From contig NZ_CP042806.1 in NCBI RefSeq assembly GCF_008000815.1, forward strand, positions 4,712,001 through 4,776,000: DNA of 64,000 bases, in the 5' to 3' direction. Source of the stretch: Terriglobus albidus. GTDB taxonomy: Bacteria > Acidobacteriota > Terriglobia > Terriglobales > Acidobacteriaceae. The stretch's first letter is position 1; every line of letters begins with the position of its first letter. Below the pieces are notes generated by a model that was given only the letters and a program-made list of their open reading frames with translations, was not told the origin of the DNA and made no database searches. Both the position numbers and the translations under genes were made by a program. Of the stretch, positions 1-8,399 are shown piece by piece.

Positions 1-953
1 TGAAGATCTTCCGCTCCATTGCCGAGGTTCCGGAGAACTTCGGACCTTCGATCATTAGCATCGGCAACTTTGACGGAGTCCATCGTGGCCATCGCTGGGT
101 GATCTCGGAGATTATTGCGCGCGCCCGGGAATCCGGCACGAAGTCGATTGCAGTCACCTTCGATCCTCATCCCGTGCGCATCCTGCGTCCCGACTCGCCG
201 ACGAAGATGATCTCGCCGACAGAAGAAAAGCTTCGTTTGCTCGCCGCCACAGGCTTGGATGCGACCCTCGTTCTGCCGTTTACGCAGGAGCTGGCCCAGA
301 CCTCTGCCGAAGACTTTATCTCTAAGATCATCTGCGACTGTCTGGGTGCGACCGAAGTTCATGTTGGCAGCAACTTCCGCTTCGGTTATCAGGCACAGGC
401 CGACGTCATGCGCCTGGCAGAGTTGGGGAACAAACTCGACTTCTCGGCAAGGATCTACGAACCGGTGCCTCTGCGTGGCGGCATTATTTCCTCAAGCCGC
501 ATTCGCCAGCTCATCCTTGCAGGGAACCTCTCCTCCGCGCGCGTGCTTCTGGGAAGGCCTTACAGCATCTGCAGCACACCGGCCAGGGGCCGCGGATATG
601 GCACGAAGTATGCCGTACCGACCATCAACCTGGCGCCATACAGCGAGTTGCTCCCCGCCAACGGCGTATATGTCACAACGCTGCAGATCGGCGACGATGG
701 TCCAATCTTCGAAGGCGTAACCAACGCCGGCAACCGCCCAACCTTTGGCCCGGACAGCTATGCGGTCGAGACCCATCTCTTCAACTTCCATCCCGTGGAC
801 ATGACGGAAGAGACACCATTGCGGCTTACCTTCCTGACGCATCTTCGGCCTGAGATGAAGTGGGATTCCCCCGAAGCCCTGAAGGCTCAGATCGGCAAAG
901 ACATCGCCCGCGCGCAGCGCTTTTTGCGCGGCTATCGGCGATTGATTCAGTAG
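1..953 (+). CDS. ribF: Bifunctional riboflavin kinase / FAD synthetase (5' end cut by window edge)
   Basis: Makes FMN from riboflavin and then FAD in the cytoplasm. The reading frame is open from base 3, and the first two bases (TG) fit a start codon missing only its first base, giving about 317 residues, the normal RibF length. The FAD-synthetase nucleotide-binding motif GNFDGVHRGH is encoded at about bases 63-92. The later GTG at base 99 is therefore too far downstream to be the start. The C-terminal riboflavin-kinase half carries GRGYGTKYAVPTINL and the GVTNAGNRPTFG segment. A hairpin that could terminate transcription lies about 80 bases beyond the stop. Confidence 0.95.
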   Translation, partial: KIFRSIAEVPENFGPSIISIGNFDGVHRGHRWVISEIIARARESGTKSIAVTFDPHPVRILRPDSPTKMISPTEEKLRLLAATGLDATLVLPFTQELAQTSAEDFISKIICDCLGATEVHVGSNFRFGYQAQADVMRLAELGNKLDFSARIYEPVPLRGGIISSSRIRQLILAGNLSSARVLLGRPYSICSTPARGRGYGTKYAVPTINLAPYSELLPANGVYVTTLQIGDDGPIFEGVTNAGNRPTFGPDSYAVETHLFNFHPVDMTEETPLRLTFLTHLRPEMKWDSPEALKAQIGKDIARAQRFLRGYRRLIQ

Positions 954-980
954 TACCGGTATCCCAATTCACTCAACGTT

Positions 981-1063
981 GTCATCCTGAGTATCCGGGC
1001 TCCCCGGCGAACTTGTTCGCTGGGGGGTGGTTAGCAAAGGACCTGCTTTATGCAGGTCCTTTG
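981..1063. repeat. Intergenic hairpin repeat, copy A (CCCCAGCGAAC family)
   Basis: Starts with GTCATCCTGA, then a near-palindrome with GCGAAC and GTTCGC arms (1001-1025), then a segment beginning AAAGGACCTGC. The same order of modules occurs at 12197-12265, and the hairpin alone occurs at 51854-51878. It is an intergenic repeat with no coding signal. Confidence 0.75.
1035..1063 (+). terminator. Probable terminator hairpin after ribF
   Basis: A 12-bp perfect stem (CAAAGGACCTGC / GCAGGTCCTTTG) with a 5-base loop is followed by TTTGTC. The poor T tract makes this a weak intrinsic-terminator candidate. The hairpin is built from the repeat described at the same place. Confidence 0.45.
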
Positions 1064-1181
1064 TTTGTCATCCCGTAGGGATCTGCTTCTCGTCCCCAGA
1101 TTACCGTCTCACTTCAGGGGTGCATTCCACCCGTCTGTTTGGATGTATAGGCGGTGAGGGGGCGTGGGCGGAAATGCAACA

Positions 1182-1257
1182 GGGTTCTCCTGGAGATTAC
1201 GCTGCTGAGACTGGCTGTATCGAGCAGCCGGCTCAGAAATCCCAAACAGGAGAACCC
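1182..1257 (+). ncRNA. Structured leader of the IS110 element; candidate bridge RNA region
   Basis: GGGTTCTCCTG (1182-1192) is exactly complementary to CAGGAGAACCC (1247-1257). Inside are nested stems CTGAG/CTCAG (1205-1209 with 1232-1236) and GGCTG/CAGCC (1213-1217 with 1225-1229). The outer stem contains the transposase ribosome binding site (AGGAG), so the structure should hide it. In IS110-group elements the left end encodes the bridge RNA that selects donor and target DNA. That this leader is such an RNA is inference. Confidence 0.5.
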
Positions 1258-1258
1258 C

Positions 1259-2341
1259 ATGGATGTCCTTCACTATATCGGATTAGATGTGCACAAGAGG
1301 AGCATCAGCTACTGCATCAAGACGGTAGCTGGGCAGATCGTGCAAGAAGGCAAGCTACAGGCAAGCCGGCAGGAGCTGCGACGTTGGGCAGAGGAACTCC
1401 AGAGATGGAGCGGAGCGATGGAAGCGACGCTGTTCAGTGCCTGGATCTACGATACGTTGAAGCCGTACGCGGAGCGGCTGGTGATGGGACATCCTGCGAA
1501 AATGCGAGCCGTCACTGCTGGCAAGAAGAAGAGCGATACGATCGATGCGCGAACGATCGCCGATCTGTTGCGATGCGATCTGTTACCGGAGTGCTATGTG
1601 ATGCCGCCGCAGATGCGCGATCTGAGACGGCTGCTGCGTTATCGCAGCATGGTGGTCCAGCAATCGGTGCGGATGCAGAACAAGATGGCTGGGCTGCTGA
1701 TGGAAAGCGGGACTGTCTTCCACAAGGAAAAGCTGCACGGCAAGAAATACTTCTCCGCTCTGATCGAGACACTGGAAGAAGTGCCGGAGTCAGTGAAGGA
1801 TCTGCTGCGGATGAGCCGCAGTTCGATGGAGCTGTTCCAGTCGGCACAGAAGCAGATCGCCCAGAGGCTGTTATCGGAGCCGGCCTTAGAGCAGCGGATC
1901 GAGCGTCTGATGAGCATCCCCGGAGTGGGTCCGATCACGGCGTTGACCTGGGCCTTGGAGGTTGGCGATCCGTATCGCTTCTCCTCCATCGGGGACGCGG
2001 TGAGTTACTGCGGTCTGACGGCTGCGTTCCGGTCCTCTGCCGGCAAGCAGCAACGAGGACCCATTTCCAAACAGCGCAATGCGTGGCTGCAGACGGTGCT
2101 GATCGAAGCAGCCAAACTGGCGCCACGCTGGAACCCGCAACTGGCGGCGCTGCATGCCAAACAACTGGAGCTCGGACATCGCAATCGGGCCACGCTGCAA
2201 CTAGCACGCAAGCTGGTGGCTTATCTGCTGGCGGTGGACAAGAGCGGCCAGCCCTTCCGGATCGTGACTTCGCCACCGGAAACAAAAGACGCCATGAAGA
2301 CAAAAACGAAAAAGCAGCCTCTGCTCACTCAAGCTGCCTAA
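1259..2341 (+). CDS. IS110-family transposase (DEDD recombinase)
   Basis: A 360-residue transposase of normal family length. The N-terminal RuvC-like DEDD domain starts IGLDVHKRSISYC (first Asp), continues with a Glu in GAMEATLF, and has the Asp pair in KKKSDTIDARTIADLLR. The C-terminal Transposase_20 domain has MSIPGVGPITALTWALEVG, followed by a serine-rich FRSSAG region where the catalytic serine of the family lies. The start at 1259 has AGGAG upstream; an upstream extension in the same frame to 1154 would run through the structured leader and is not favoured. The frame is intact, so the element may be active. Confidence 0.93.
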   Translation: MDVLHYIGLDVHKRSISYCIKTVAGQIVQEGKLQASRQELRRWAEELQRWSGAMEATLFSAWIYDTLKPYAERLVMGHPAKMRAVTAGKKKSDTIDARTIADLLRCDLLPECYVMPPQMRDLRRLLRYRSMVVQQSVRMQNKMAGLLMESGTVFHKEKLHGKKYFSALIETLEEVPESVKDLLRMSRSSMELFQSAQKQIAQRLLSEPALEQRIERLMSIPGVGPITALTWALEVGDPYRFSSIGDAVSYCGLTAAFRSSAGKQQRGPISKQRNAWLQTVLIEAAKLAPRWNPQLAALHAKQLELGHRNRATLQLARKLVAYLLAVDKSGQPFRIVTSPPETKDAMKTKTKKQPLLTQAA

Positions 2342-2690
2342 TACCAGTTCGACCTGTCAGCGATCCACCGGCCGGTCCTTGCTCGCTTGGGGACTGTGCA
2401 ACGGAGCAGCAGCTCCGGATACACTTTACCGTCTGTTTCGAGGCCGGCCGGTCAACTCTCACTCAATCTTCGCCGACGCCGTTCCACCAATGGTGTTCCC
2501 GCAAATGGATGTCTGGCCACGCTGCCTATGCGTTGGTCTTATCTAAGGATCGAGAACAGTTCGACTTCACTCATAACCAAGCGCCGGGAGAATACCTTCC
2601 GCCTCGCCATGGGAAATCTCCGTTTTCCCTTGACTCTTACCTATCATGGATGTCCCCAGGTTTCCGCTGTGGACGGTGGACTGGTAGGCC
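2342..2690. other. Non-coding stretch after the transposase
   Basis: Holds the presumed right end of the IS (to about 2438) and about 250 bases of leader before the next gene. Two similar GGCCGGTC segments occur near 2372 and 2447. I see no gene, no clear promoter and no terminator. A long frame running through the transposase into this stretch (1027-2694) is out of frame and has no protein-like features. Confidence 0.5.
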
Positions 2691-3614
2691 ATGAAAAACT
2701 ACTTGATGATCGCATCCATGGGCGGCATACTCGTATTCTCCTGCCTAGCATCGGCACAGTCTGGCGACCTCTATCCACCCCCGATTCAGGAATTTCATCC
2801 TGGGCACATTACTTCGACAACCGCACGATGGAAGGACCGCCGAATCCGCGTACTCGGAAGCTCCAGGTTGTTGAAACTCGAGATTAAGAGCAACACGAAG
2901 AGAACAACTGTCCCTCTTCCAGAGGAGCTTGCTGAAGTAGACGAACTCGCGGTATCTCCTCAAGGCAGGGTTCTTGTTCGCGGTATGTTGGATGGAGCAT
3001 CTTCCATGGTTGTCATCGTGGATGCGGTCACCGGTAAGGTCGTTGATAGCATCTGGTGCTATCTCCCGGCCATATCCCCGGACGCCAATAACATAGCTTT
3101 TATCAAGTTCTACCCAACCCACGGAGCTGCCGCCACAGACCGCTACATGCTCTATCGGGTGGATCAGAGCCCTTCAGAGAATCGCTCCCCTGATGTTCCT
3201 CGTACAGATTCAGTCAATGTCGGCAGGGCCATCCTTCCGCTCAACGGCATGAGCCGACCTTACGATAACCTTGGTAAGTTCGATGTTACTGGCAAGATAG
3301 AATCTCGATCAAGGCTCTTATGGTCAAAGGACAGCCACGAACTGGCGTTCGCCGTGAGTGTCGACAATGCCCTGTTGATGGAGAGGTTCACCCTGCCAGG
3401 GAGAGGCACCGGGCGTCATCGGGTAGCCTCTCTGGATACACATGATGTTTGCGCTGAAGGGGAATTGGACACAAAGGGAACATGCCCTGTCCTGATCACG
3501 GATCTCGCCTGGAGTCCTACTGGCTTGGCTCTTCGCTTGACTCAGGTCGGCAGAGCGACGAAAACGCTCACTCTCACCGACAATCAGTTTCTCCTTCTCG
3601 AGAAGGAGAAATAG
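2691..3614 (+). CDS. Secreted hypothetical protein with beta-propeller-like character
   Basis: 307 residues. A hydrophobic N-terminus (about residues 4-20) ending SCLASAQS looks like a signal peptide, so export is likely. The body contains WD40/TolB-like segments such as ELAVSPQGRVLV, LPAISPDANNIAF, LLWSKDSHELAFAV and DLAWSPTGLALRL, where a Ser-Pro or Ser-Lys turn precedes a beta strand. This suggests a partial propeller. I do not recognise the family. It sits alone after the IS element and is convergent with the penicillin-binding protein gene. The last codons lie inside a perfect 24-bp palindrome. Confidence 0.75.
   Translation: MKNYLMIASMGGILVFSCLASAQSGDLYPPPIQEFHPGHITSTTARWKDRRIRVLGSSRLLKLEIKSNTKRTTVPLPEELAEVDELAVSPQGRVLVRGMLDGASSMVVIVDAVTGKVVDSIWCYLPAISPDANNIAFIKFYPTHGAAATDRYMLYRVDQSPSENRSPDVPRTDSVNVGRAILPLNGMSRPYDNLGKFDVTGKIESRSRLLWSKDSHELAFAVSVDNALLMERFTLPGRGTGRHRVASLDTHDVCAEGELDTKGTCPVLITDLAWSPTGLALRLTQVGRATKTLTLTDNQFLLLEKEK
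3588..3611. repeat. Perfect 24-bp palindrome across the 3' end of the preceding gene
   Basis: TTTCTCCTTCTC is followed immediately by its exact reverse complement, with no spacer, and encodes the C-terminal residues QFLLLEKEK up to the stop codon. It could form a terminator-like hairpin at a convergent gene end, although it has no T tract. Confidence 0.6.
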
Positions 3615-3801
3615 TAGTCGACGTCCGAATCTCCCGTTTGCAGATTTGCGACTCTATCCGACAGAGAAACTATCCGAGAATGCATTTGTCGGTGAAGACG
3701 CAGCGAAACCTTGGAGGCGGAGATGAGTCTCCCACGTGGGAGCAAAAACGAAGATACTGCTCGTGCAACGTGGTTAGACAAAGGCGCATGAATCAAAAAT
3801 C

Positions 3802-6327
3802 TCACGGCTCCGCAGGCTTCGCCGGAGCAGGCGCCGCAGGAACTGCTGACGGCGATTGCGACGGCGTGCCCGGGACCGGAACCGGTTTCGGCACATTGTT
3901 CTGTGCCGGTGGATTCGGCGAAGCAGGCTGCTGCTGGTTCGGCGTCTCAGCCGGCTTCTCCGCTGGCTTCTGTGCCGGTGGCGGAGACAGAATCTTCGGA
4001 GCCGGCGCACGATCCACAGGCTTGATCGTCTCCGAGGTCCGGTCCTCGTCGCTGTCTTCGTCCGCTTCTTTCTTCTTCTGCTCCTCGGTCACCGAGCGGG
4101 CGTCGGAGTTCACCGTCACCTCAAGCTGCTTCTTCTCGCCGCCGGTGGCGAACTGTTCGTCCGGTTTGCCGGCGATGGCCAGCTTCATGAACTCCATCCA
4201 GATGGGCAGCGCTGCACGGGCTCCAGTCTCTTTTTCGCCGAGCGACTGGCGATCGTCGTATCCGATCCACACGCCGCAGGTCACCGACGGAGAGAAGCCG
4301 ATGAACCAGGCGTCCGTATAGTTGTTCGTTGTGCCGGTCTTGCCGCCGAGAGCGTGATGCAGTTGTGAAGCCGCGGCTCCCGTACCGGAGATGGTGACCT
4401 GTCTGAGTAGCGTCATCATGGTGCGAGCTGTCTCCACCGAGGTGACCTCGCTCACCTTTGGCGCGGGATCGTCCATCGGCAGACCATCGGAAGCCGTAAC
4501 CCGGCGAATGTAGTGTGGCTCAACGCGGATGCCATCATTCGGAAAGACGGCGTAGGCGCCCACCTGGTCAAAGAGCTTCATATCCGCCGCGCCGATCGCA
4601 ACCGGGAGAAACGCCGGGATCTTCGAGGTGACGCCGAAACGCTGGGCAACATCGATGACCTTCTGGATGCCAACCTGGTGCGCCAGCCGGAGCGCCGGAA
4701 TATTACGGCTCTCCGCAAAGGCCTCCAACACGGTCATTGAGCCTTTGTAGTCAGGCTCGTAGTTGTGCGGGGTATACGGTCCGCTGGGAGTGGAGAAGGT
4801 TGTCGGCACATCCAGAACATGGTCCGTTGGCTTGGTGCCGGCTTCCACCGCTGCGGTATAGACATACGGCTTGAACGAAGAACCCACCTGGCGCTCCGCC
4901 TGAGTCGCGCGATTGAACTGCGACAAGGAGAAGTCGCGGCCGCCAACCATGGCAAGCACCTCGCCGTTCGAGTTGTCCATCGCCATCAGCGAAGCCTGTG
5001 CTCCTGAATCCTGTTCCAGCGCAGCGTGGATTCCCTTCTCTCCCTCAGTCGCCAGGATGCGGACATAAGCGATATCCCCCTTCTTCAGCAGAGCGTCGCC
5101 GGTCTTCAGCTGCGTCCATGCCCAGTCCGCCGGCTCGATATAGGCTTCACGCTGGCCGATCCGTACCCGGATCTCCTTCTCGCTCACATCCGTTACCAAA
5201 GCATGGAAGTACGTGTCCTTCTCGATGGGCATGGTCCAGTCAGGATGCACATAGGTTGCAGGATCCTGGCCGGCAAGAATGATGTTCTGTACGCGGTTCT
5301 TCCAACCGTGGCGTCGTTCGTAGGAAGCCGCACCGTTCAGCACGGCGTGATTCGCCGCCACCTGCAGGTCATAATCGAGCGTCGTGTAGACACGCAGGCC
5401 GGCTCCATGCACTTCTTCCGCTCCGAACTGCTGTTCGAGCTGGCGGCGGACCTCTTCCACAAAGTATGGAGCGACGGAGTTTGCGGGAGGCTCAATCTTC
5501 AGACCCAGCGGAGCATCTTTGGCCCTGGCCTCTTCGGCCTCGGTAATCCATCCATCCTGCTGCATCTCGCTCAGCACCAGGTTGCGGCGTTTCAGTGCTC
5601 GGTCAGGATGCCGCACCGGCGAGTAATACTCCGGCCCCTTAGGTAGAGCCGCGAGCAACGCTGCCTCGGACAGGGTGAGCTCATGGACGTGTTTGGAGAA
5701 GTAGTACTGCGCGCCCGCCTCGAATCCATAGGTACCGCGGCCGAGATAAATCTGATTCGCATACAGCGCGAAGATCTGTTCCTTGGTAAAGTGGCGCTCG
5801 ATCTGCAGCGTCAGGAGAACCTCCTGCGCTTTACGGCTGAAGGTCTTCTCCGGCGAGAGGAAGAGGTTACGCGCCAGTTGCATGGTCAGCGTACTTGCGC
5901 CCTGTGCGCGGCCCTTGCTATGAAGGTCGCGGTAGGCGGCGCCGATGGCACGGAACAGGTTCACGCCCCAATTGCGCTCGAAGCTCTTATCTTCGATCGA
6001 GAGAATCGCCTTACGCAGGATAGGCGGGAATTCGCTGTACGGCACAACTACACGCCGCTCCAGCGAAAAGGAGCCAAACTGCTTGCCGTGAATATCGTAG
6101 AGCTCCGTCGTCGTGTTGGGACGATACCGCTCGAGGTCCTGCATCTGCGGCAGATCTACGGAGTAGACCAGCATCAGACCGCAAAGAGATCCGAACAGGG
6201 CGGAGATGCCCAATAGACCGATAAAGGCGCCGCGCCGCATAACAGCACGCGTGCGCGCGGCGACACGGCGCGTCCGCAGGTTCGGACGGTGTGTCTGCCG
6301 CGGATCTTCAGTAAAGATGGAGTTCAC
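3802..6327 (-). CDS. Class A penicillin-binding protein (PBP1A type)
   Basis: Bifunctional peptidoglycan glycosyltransferase/transpeptidase anchored in the inner membrane. Order: cytoplasmic Arg-rich N-terminus, one membrane helix (about 33-57), GT51 domain with IEDKSFERNWG (catalytic Glu112) and QGASTLTMQLARNLF, then a transpeptidase with SxxK at GSSFKP (Ser483, Lys486), SRN at 540-542 and KTGT at 663-666. Residues from about 755 form a charged, then Pro/Ala/Lys-rich periplasmic tail. The start codon at 6327 is GTG with no clear ribosome binding site; Met30 would remove only part of the basic N-terminus. Essential for side-wall peptidoglycan synthesis in related bacteria. Confidence 0.95.
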   Translation of the reverse strand: MNSIFTEDPRQTHRPNLRTRRVAARTRAVMRRGAFIGLLGISALFGSLCGLMLVYSVDLPQMQDLERYRPNTTTELYDIHGKQFGSFSLERRVVVPYSEFPPILRKAILSIEDKSFERNWGVNLFRAIGAAYRDLHSKGRAQGASTLTMQLARNLFLSPEKTFSRKAQEVLLTLQIERHFTKEQIFALYANQIYLGRGTYGFEAGAQYYFSKHVHELTLSEAALLAALPKGPEYYSPVRHPDRALKRRNLVLSEMQQDGWITEAEEARAKDAPLGLKIEPPANSVAPYFVEEVRRQLEQQFGAEEVHGAGLRVYTTLDYDLQVAANHAVLNGAASYERRHGWKNRVQNIILAGQDPATYVHPDWTMPIEKDTYFHALVTDVSEKEIRVRIGQREAYIEPADWAWTQLKTGDALLKKGDIAYVRILATEGEKGIHAALEQDSGAQASLMAMDNSNGEVLAMVGGRDFSLSQFNRATQAERQVGSSFKPYVYTAAVEAGTKPTDHVLDVPTTFSTPSGPYTPHNYEPDYKGSMTVLEAFAESRNIPALRLAHQVGIQKVIDVAQRFGVTSKIPAFLPVAIGAADMKLFDQVGAYAVFPNDGIRVEPHYIRRVTASDGLPMDDPAPKVSEVTSVETARTMMTLLRQVTISGTGAAASQLHHALGGKTGTTNNYTDAWFIGFSPSVTCGVWIGYDDRQSLGEKETGARAALPIWMEFMKLAIAGKPDEQFATGGEKKQLEVTVNSDARSVTEEQKKKEADEDSDEDRTSETIKPVDRAPAPKILSPPPAQKPAEKPAETPNQQQPASPNPPAQNNVPKPVPVPGTPSQSPSAVPAAPAPAKPAEP

Positions 6328-6419
6328 GGACGTAGCACTGCCTATGGAAGATCATCCCACAGAATTGGGATGCGGCCCGTGATACCAGGCACTCATCTAA
6401 GCGGCTTTATTCTTCCCGC

Positions 6420-7622
6420 CTAGGCTGCTTTGTTCTTAAGGATCTCCAACGCCTTCGAGAGCTGATCGTCCACCTGGTCCTTACGTGCCGGAGCCGCGGC
6501 ATTGTCGTCGTCACCATCATCGATGGCTCCGGCAACCAGGACACCGGGAACCACCCCGTCATCCTCAATCTTCTTACCCGCAGGCGTGGCGTACTTGGCT
6601 ACGGAGAGGATGAGAGCGCCGCCATCCGGCAGGTCAAAGGTCTTCTGCTGACTGCCGATACCGAAAGTCTTCTCACCGACAACCTCAGCACGCTTGTTGT
6701 CCTGCAGCGCCGCCGTTACCAGCTCGGCCGCACCAGCAGTACCGCGGTTGACCAGAAGCACTACAGGCGCCTTCTCGGCGACAGTCTTCGAAGGATCCGC
6801 CGTCACAGTCTGCTTGGCGAACTTCTGCCCTTCCAGCACGCTGATGGTTCCGGACTTCAACAACATATTCGCCAGGCGCTGCGCCTCGACCATGTCGCCG
6901 TCGGCAACGTTGCGCAAATCCAGGAGCAGCTTCTTGTTGCCACCCTTGTTCAGTCCCTTCAGCTTGCCCTCGATCTGCGAGACATGATCGTGGTCCAGGA
7001 TGCCGGGCTTGAGGTACAGAATCGTCGAGTTCTCGTAGAGAGTCTCCGCGACCGGAGCCAGCGGCGTGATGGCGCGGGTCAGATCAATCTTGTCCGGAGC
7101 CGCCTTACGAGGACGGACGACAGCGATGGTCACGGTCGTGCCAGGCTCACCACGCAACATCATCTCGATGGAAGCCAGGGAGAGGTCGTGGGTCGACTTG
7201 TCGCTAATGGACTCGATAATGTCGCCGTCGTTCAGATTGGCCTTGTCCGCCGGGCTGTTCGGCACCACGCTGACGATGGTGGCATAACCGTAGCGCTTGG
7301 AGACGTTGATCCCAACCTGGGCCTTGCCTCCTTTTAATGTCTTGTAGGACTTGTTCTCCTCCGGCGAGAGGTAGCCGGACTCCGAGTCGAGCGACTCCGC
7401 CAGTCCACGCAGCGCGCCGTTGGTCACCGACGGAATGTTCGGCTCTTCCACATAGTCGGACTGAATATGGCTCAAGACTTCGCTGTAAACATTGATCTGC
7501 CGGTAAGCGTTCTCCTGCGGATCGCTGGCCGCGCTTACGCCGGTGGCGTTAGCACCCAGGAAAACAGTCAGCACCAGTGCGACTGAAGCAAGGAGGAGCA
7601 AAATCTTAGGGATACGGGGCAT
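6420..7622 (-). CDS. S41-family (C-terminal processing) peptidase homologue, catalytic residues replaced
   Basis: 400 residues: a signal peptide or membrane anchor (about 6-31), the CtpA N-terminal helical segment with GALRGLAESLDSESGYLSPEE, a PDZ domain (about 100-172, GINVSKRYGYATIVSVVPNS), then the tail-specific protease core. In active CtpA/Prc proteins the nucleophile is the Ser in G-[ST]-A-S-A-S-E; here the segment is GTAGAAE (294-300), with Gly297 at that place. The general-base Lys of the following TFGKG motif is Ile322 (TFGIG). Fold and context fit a periplasmic PDZ protein, but proteolysis by the known Ser/Lys dyad should not be possible. It lies 92 bases upstream of the penicillin-binding protein on the same strand. 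Confidence 0.88.
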   Translation of the reverse strand: MPRIPKILLLLASVALVLTVFLGANATGVSAASDPQENAYRQINVYSEVLSHIQSDYVEEPNIPSVTNGALRGLAESLDSESGYLSPEENKSYKTLKGGKAQVGINVSKRYGYATIVSVVPNSPADKANLNDGDIIESISDKSTHDLSLASIEMMLRGEPGTTVTIAVVRPRKAAPDKIDLTRAITPLAPVAETLYENSTILYLKPGILDHDHVSQIEGKLKGLNKGGNKKLLLDLRNVADGDMVEAQRLANMLLKSGTISVLEGQKFAKQTVTADPSKTVAEKAPVVLLVNRGTAGAAELVTAALQDNKRAEVVGEKTFGIGSQQKTFDLPDGGALILSVAKYATPAGKKIEDDGVVPGVLVAGAIDDGDDDNAAAPARKDQVDDQLSKALEILKNKAA

Positions 7623-8001
7623 TTGGGAACCATCTCCGGCAAAAAACGATACGAGCTGACCGCGCGCTTGGCTGTTAGACGCGGCGGGGTAGAAATAGCA
7701 TACTCCCGCTTGATGGCCGCGTGGAAACCAGAATTTTGTCCATTCGATCTGCTGAATGGTTTAAGCCTCACTACGCAAGTGACTGGAAATAATAGGCTTG
7801 CGATTCTCGAAGCCCCGAAATGGAACCAACAATATTATTGTGCCGGTTTCACCGAAGCCGGAAGGTGATCGCTTTCACCCTCAGCAACTCATTGTCGTTC
7901 TCACTGGCAGCTTCAGCCGTAAACGAACCCACATTCCGAGAAACACACACAGGACACGGTGTGCGCGATCCATTGGTCCTCTCAAATTAATCGATTACGC
8001 T
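7623..8001. other. Intergenic region upstream of the S41 homologue
   Basis: About 380 bases separate the S41 homologue start from the next small gene on the same strand. It should hold the S41 promoter. Open frames on the plus strand here lack ribosome binding sites and protein-like composition. I see no RNA gene. Confidence 0.4.
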
Positions 8002-8178
8002 TTAAGCTTCGCGCCAGATGCGAACGGCCTTTACATCTTTCATCTCGCGGTGAAGCCGGGCGAGGTCCCGCAGGCACTCCGCCTCTTCCTCGCTGGAAGA
8101 AAAGCTTTCCGCCTCGGCTTCAAGCAGTGAGGCAATATATTCCCCCACCGTCATTCGTATCTCGTACCCAGCCGCCAT
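8002..8178 (-). CDS. Small acidic hypothetical protein
   Basis: About 58 residues, predicted helical and Glu-rich (SLLEAEAESFSSSEEEAE, then DLARLHREMKDVKAVRIW). The composition is protein-like with a regular amphipathic pattern, but no family is recognised. The start is uncertain: TTG at 8202, ATG at 8178, or ATG at 8154 (preceded by GAGA). The last leaves a 50-residue protein starting MTVGEYIASLL. Confidence 0.45.
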   Translation of the reverse strand: MAAGYEIRMTVGEYIASLLEAEAESFSSSEEEAECLRDLARLHREMKDVKAVRIWREA

Positions 8179-8316
8179 CCACGTAAGGTAAATGCAGTCC
8201 AAAAAAGTACAAAACGTTTTTCACGGTCAAATTACCGTTAACGTTTACCTACTAGATGCGGATTTACCTGACTAGCGGATTTTTCCTATTGCTGGATATT
8301 CCGGAGGGCGTGCAGC

Positions 8317-8340
8317 GGCGTTTTCATTGCGGAAAACGCC
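8317..8340. other. Hairpin in AT-rich intergenic DNA
   Basis: GGCGTTTTC and GAAAACGCC form a 9-bp stem around 6 bases. It lies in the 200-base gap between two small minus-strand genes, downstream of the zinc-ribbon gene, and may act as a terminator for that operon. The rest of the gap (8203-8399) is AT-rich with no gene visible. Confidence 0.4.
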
Positions 8341-8399
8341 CATAGAATGCGGAAACCCTACATCACACCCACAGGAAAAATGCTCTAACCAGGAATTCA

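Larger units (their letters stand above)
1131..2438 (+). mobile_element. IS110-family insertion sequence (IS110-group-like)
   Basis: About 1.3 kb around a DEDD transposase. I see no convincing terminal inverted repeats. The 10-mer CCGTCTGTTT occurs at 1131-1140 and again at 2429-2438 as a direct repeat. This would bound an element of about 1.3 kb with a non-coding left end of about 120 bases and a right end of about 90 bases, sizes typical of the IS110 group. The exact ends are inferred from that single direct repeat and need comparison with other copies. Confidence 0.5.

Noticed and set aside
1027-2694. A 555-codon plus-strand frame overlapping the IS110 transposase
   Set aside because: Runs out of frame through the transposase, is Gly/Ala/Arg-rich with no domain, and has no ribosome binding site.
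7798-8130. 110-codon plus-strand frame upstream of the S41 homologue
   Set aside because: Antisense to the small acidic gene, Arg-rich shadow composition, no ribosome binding site.
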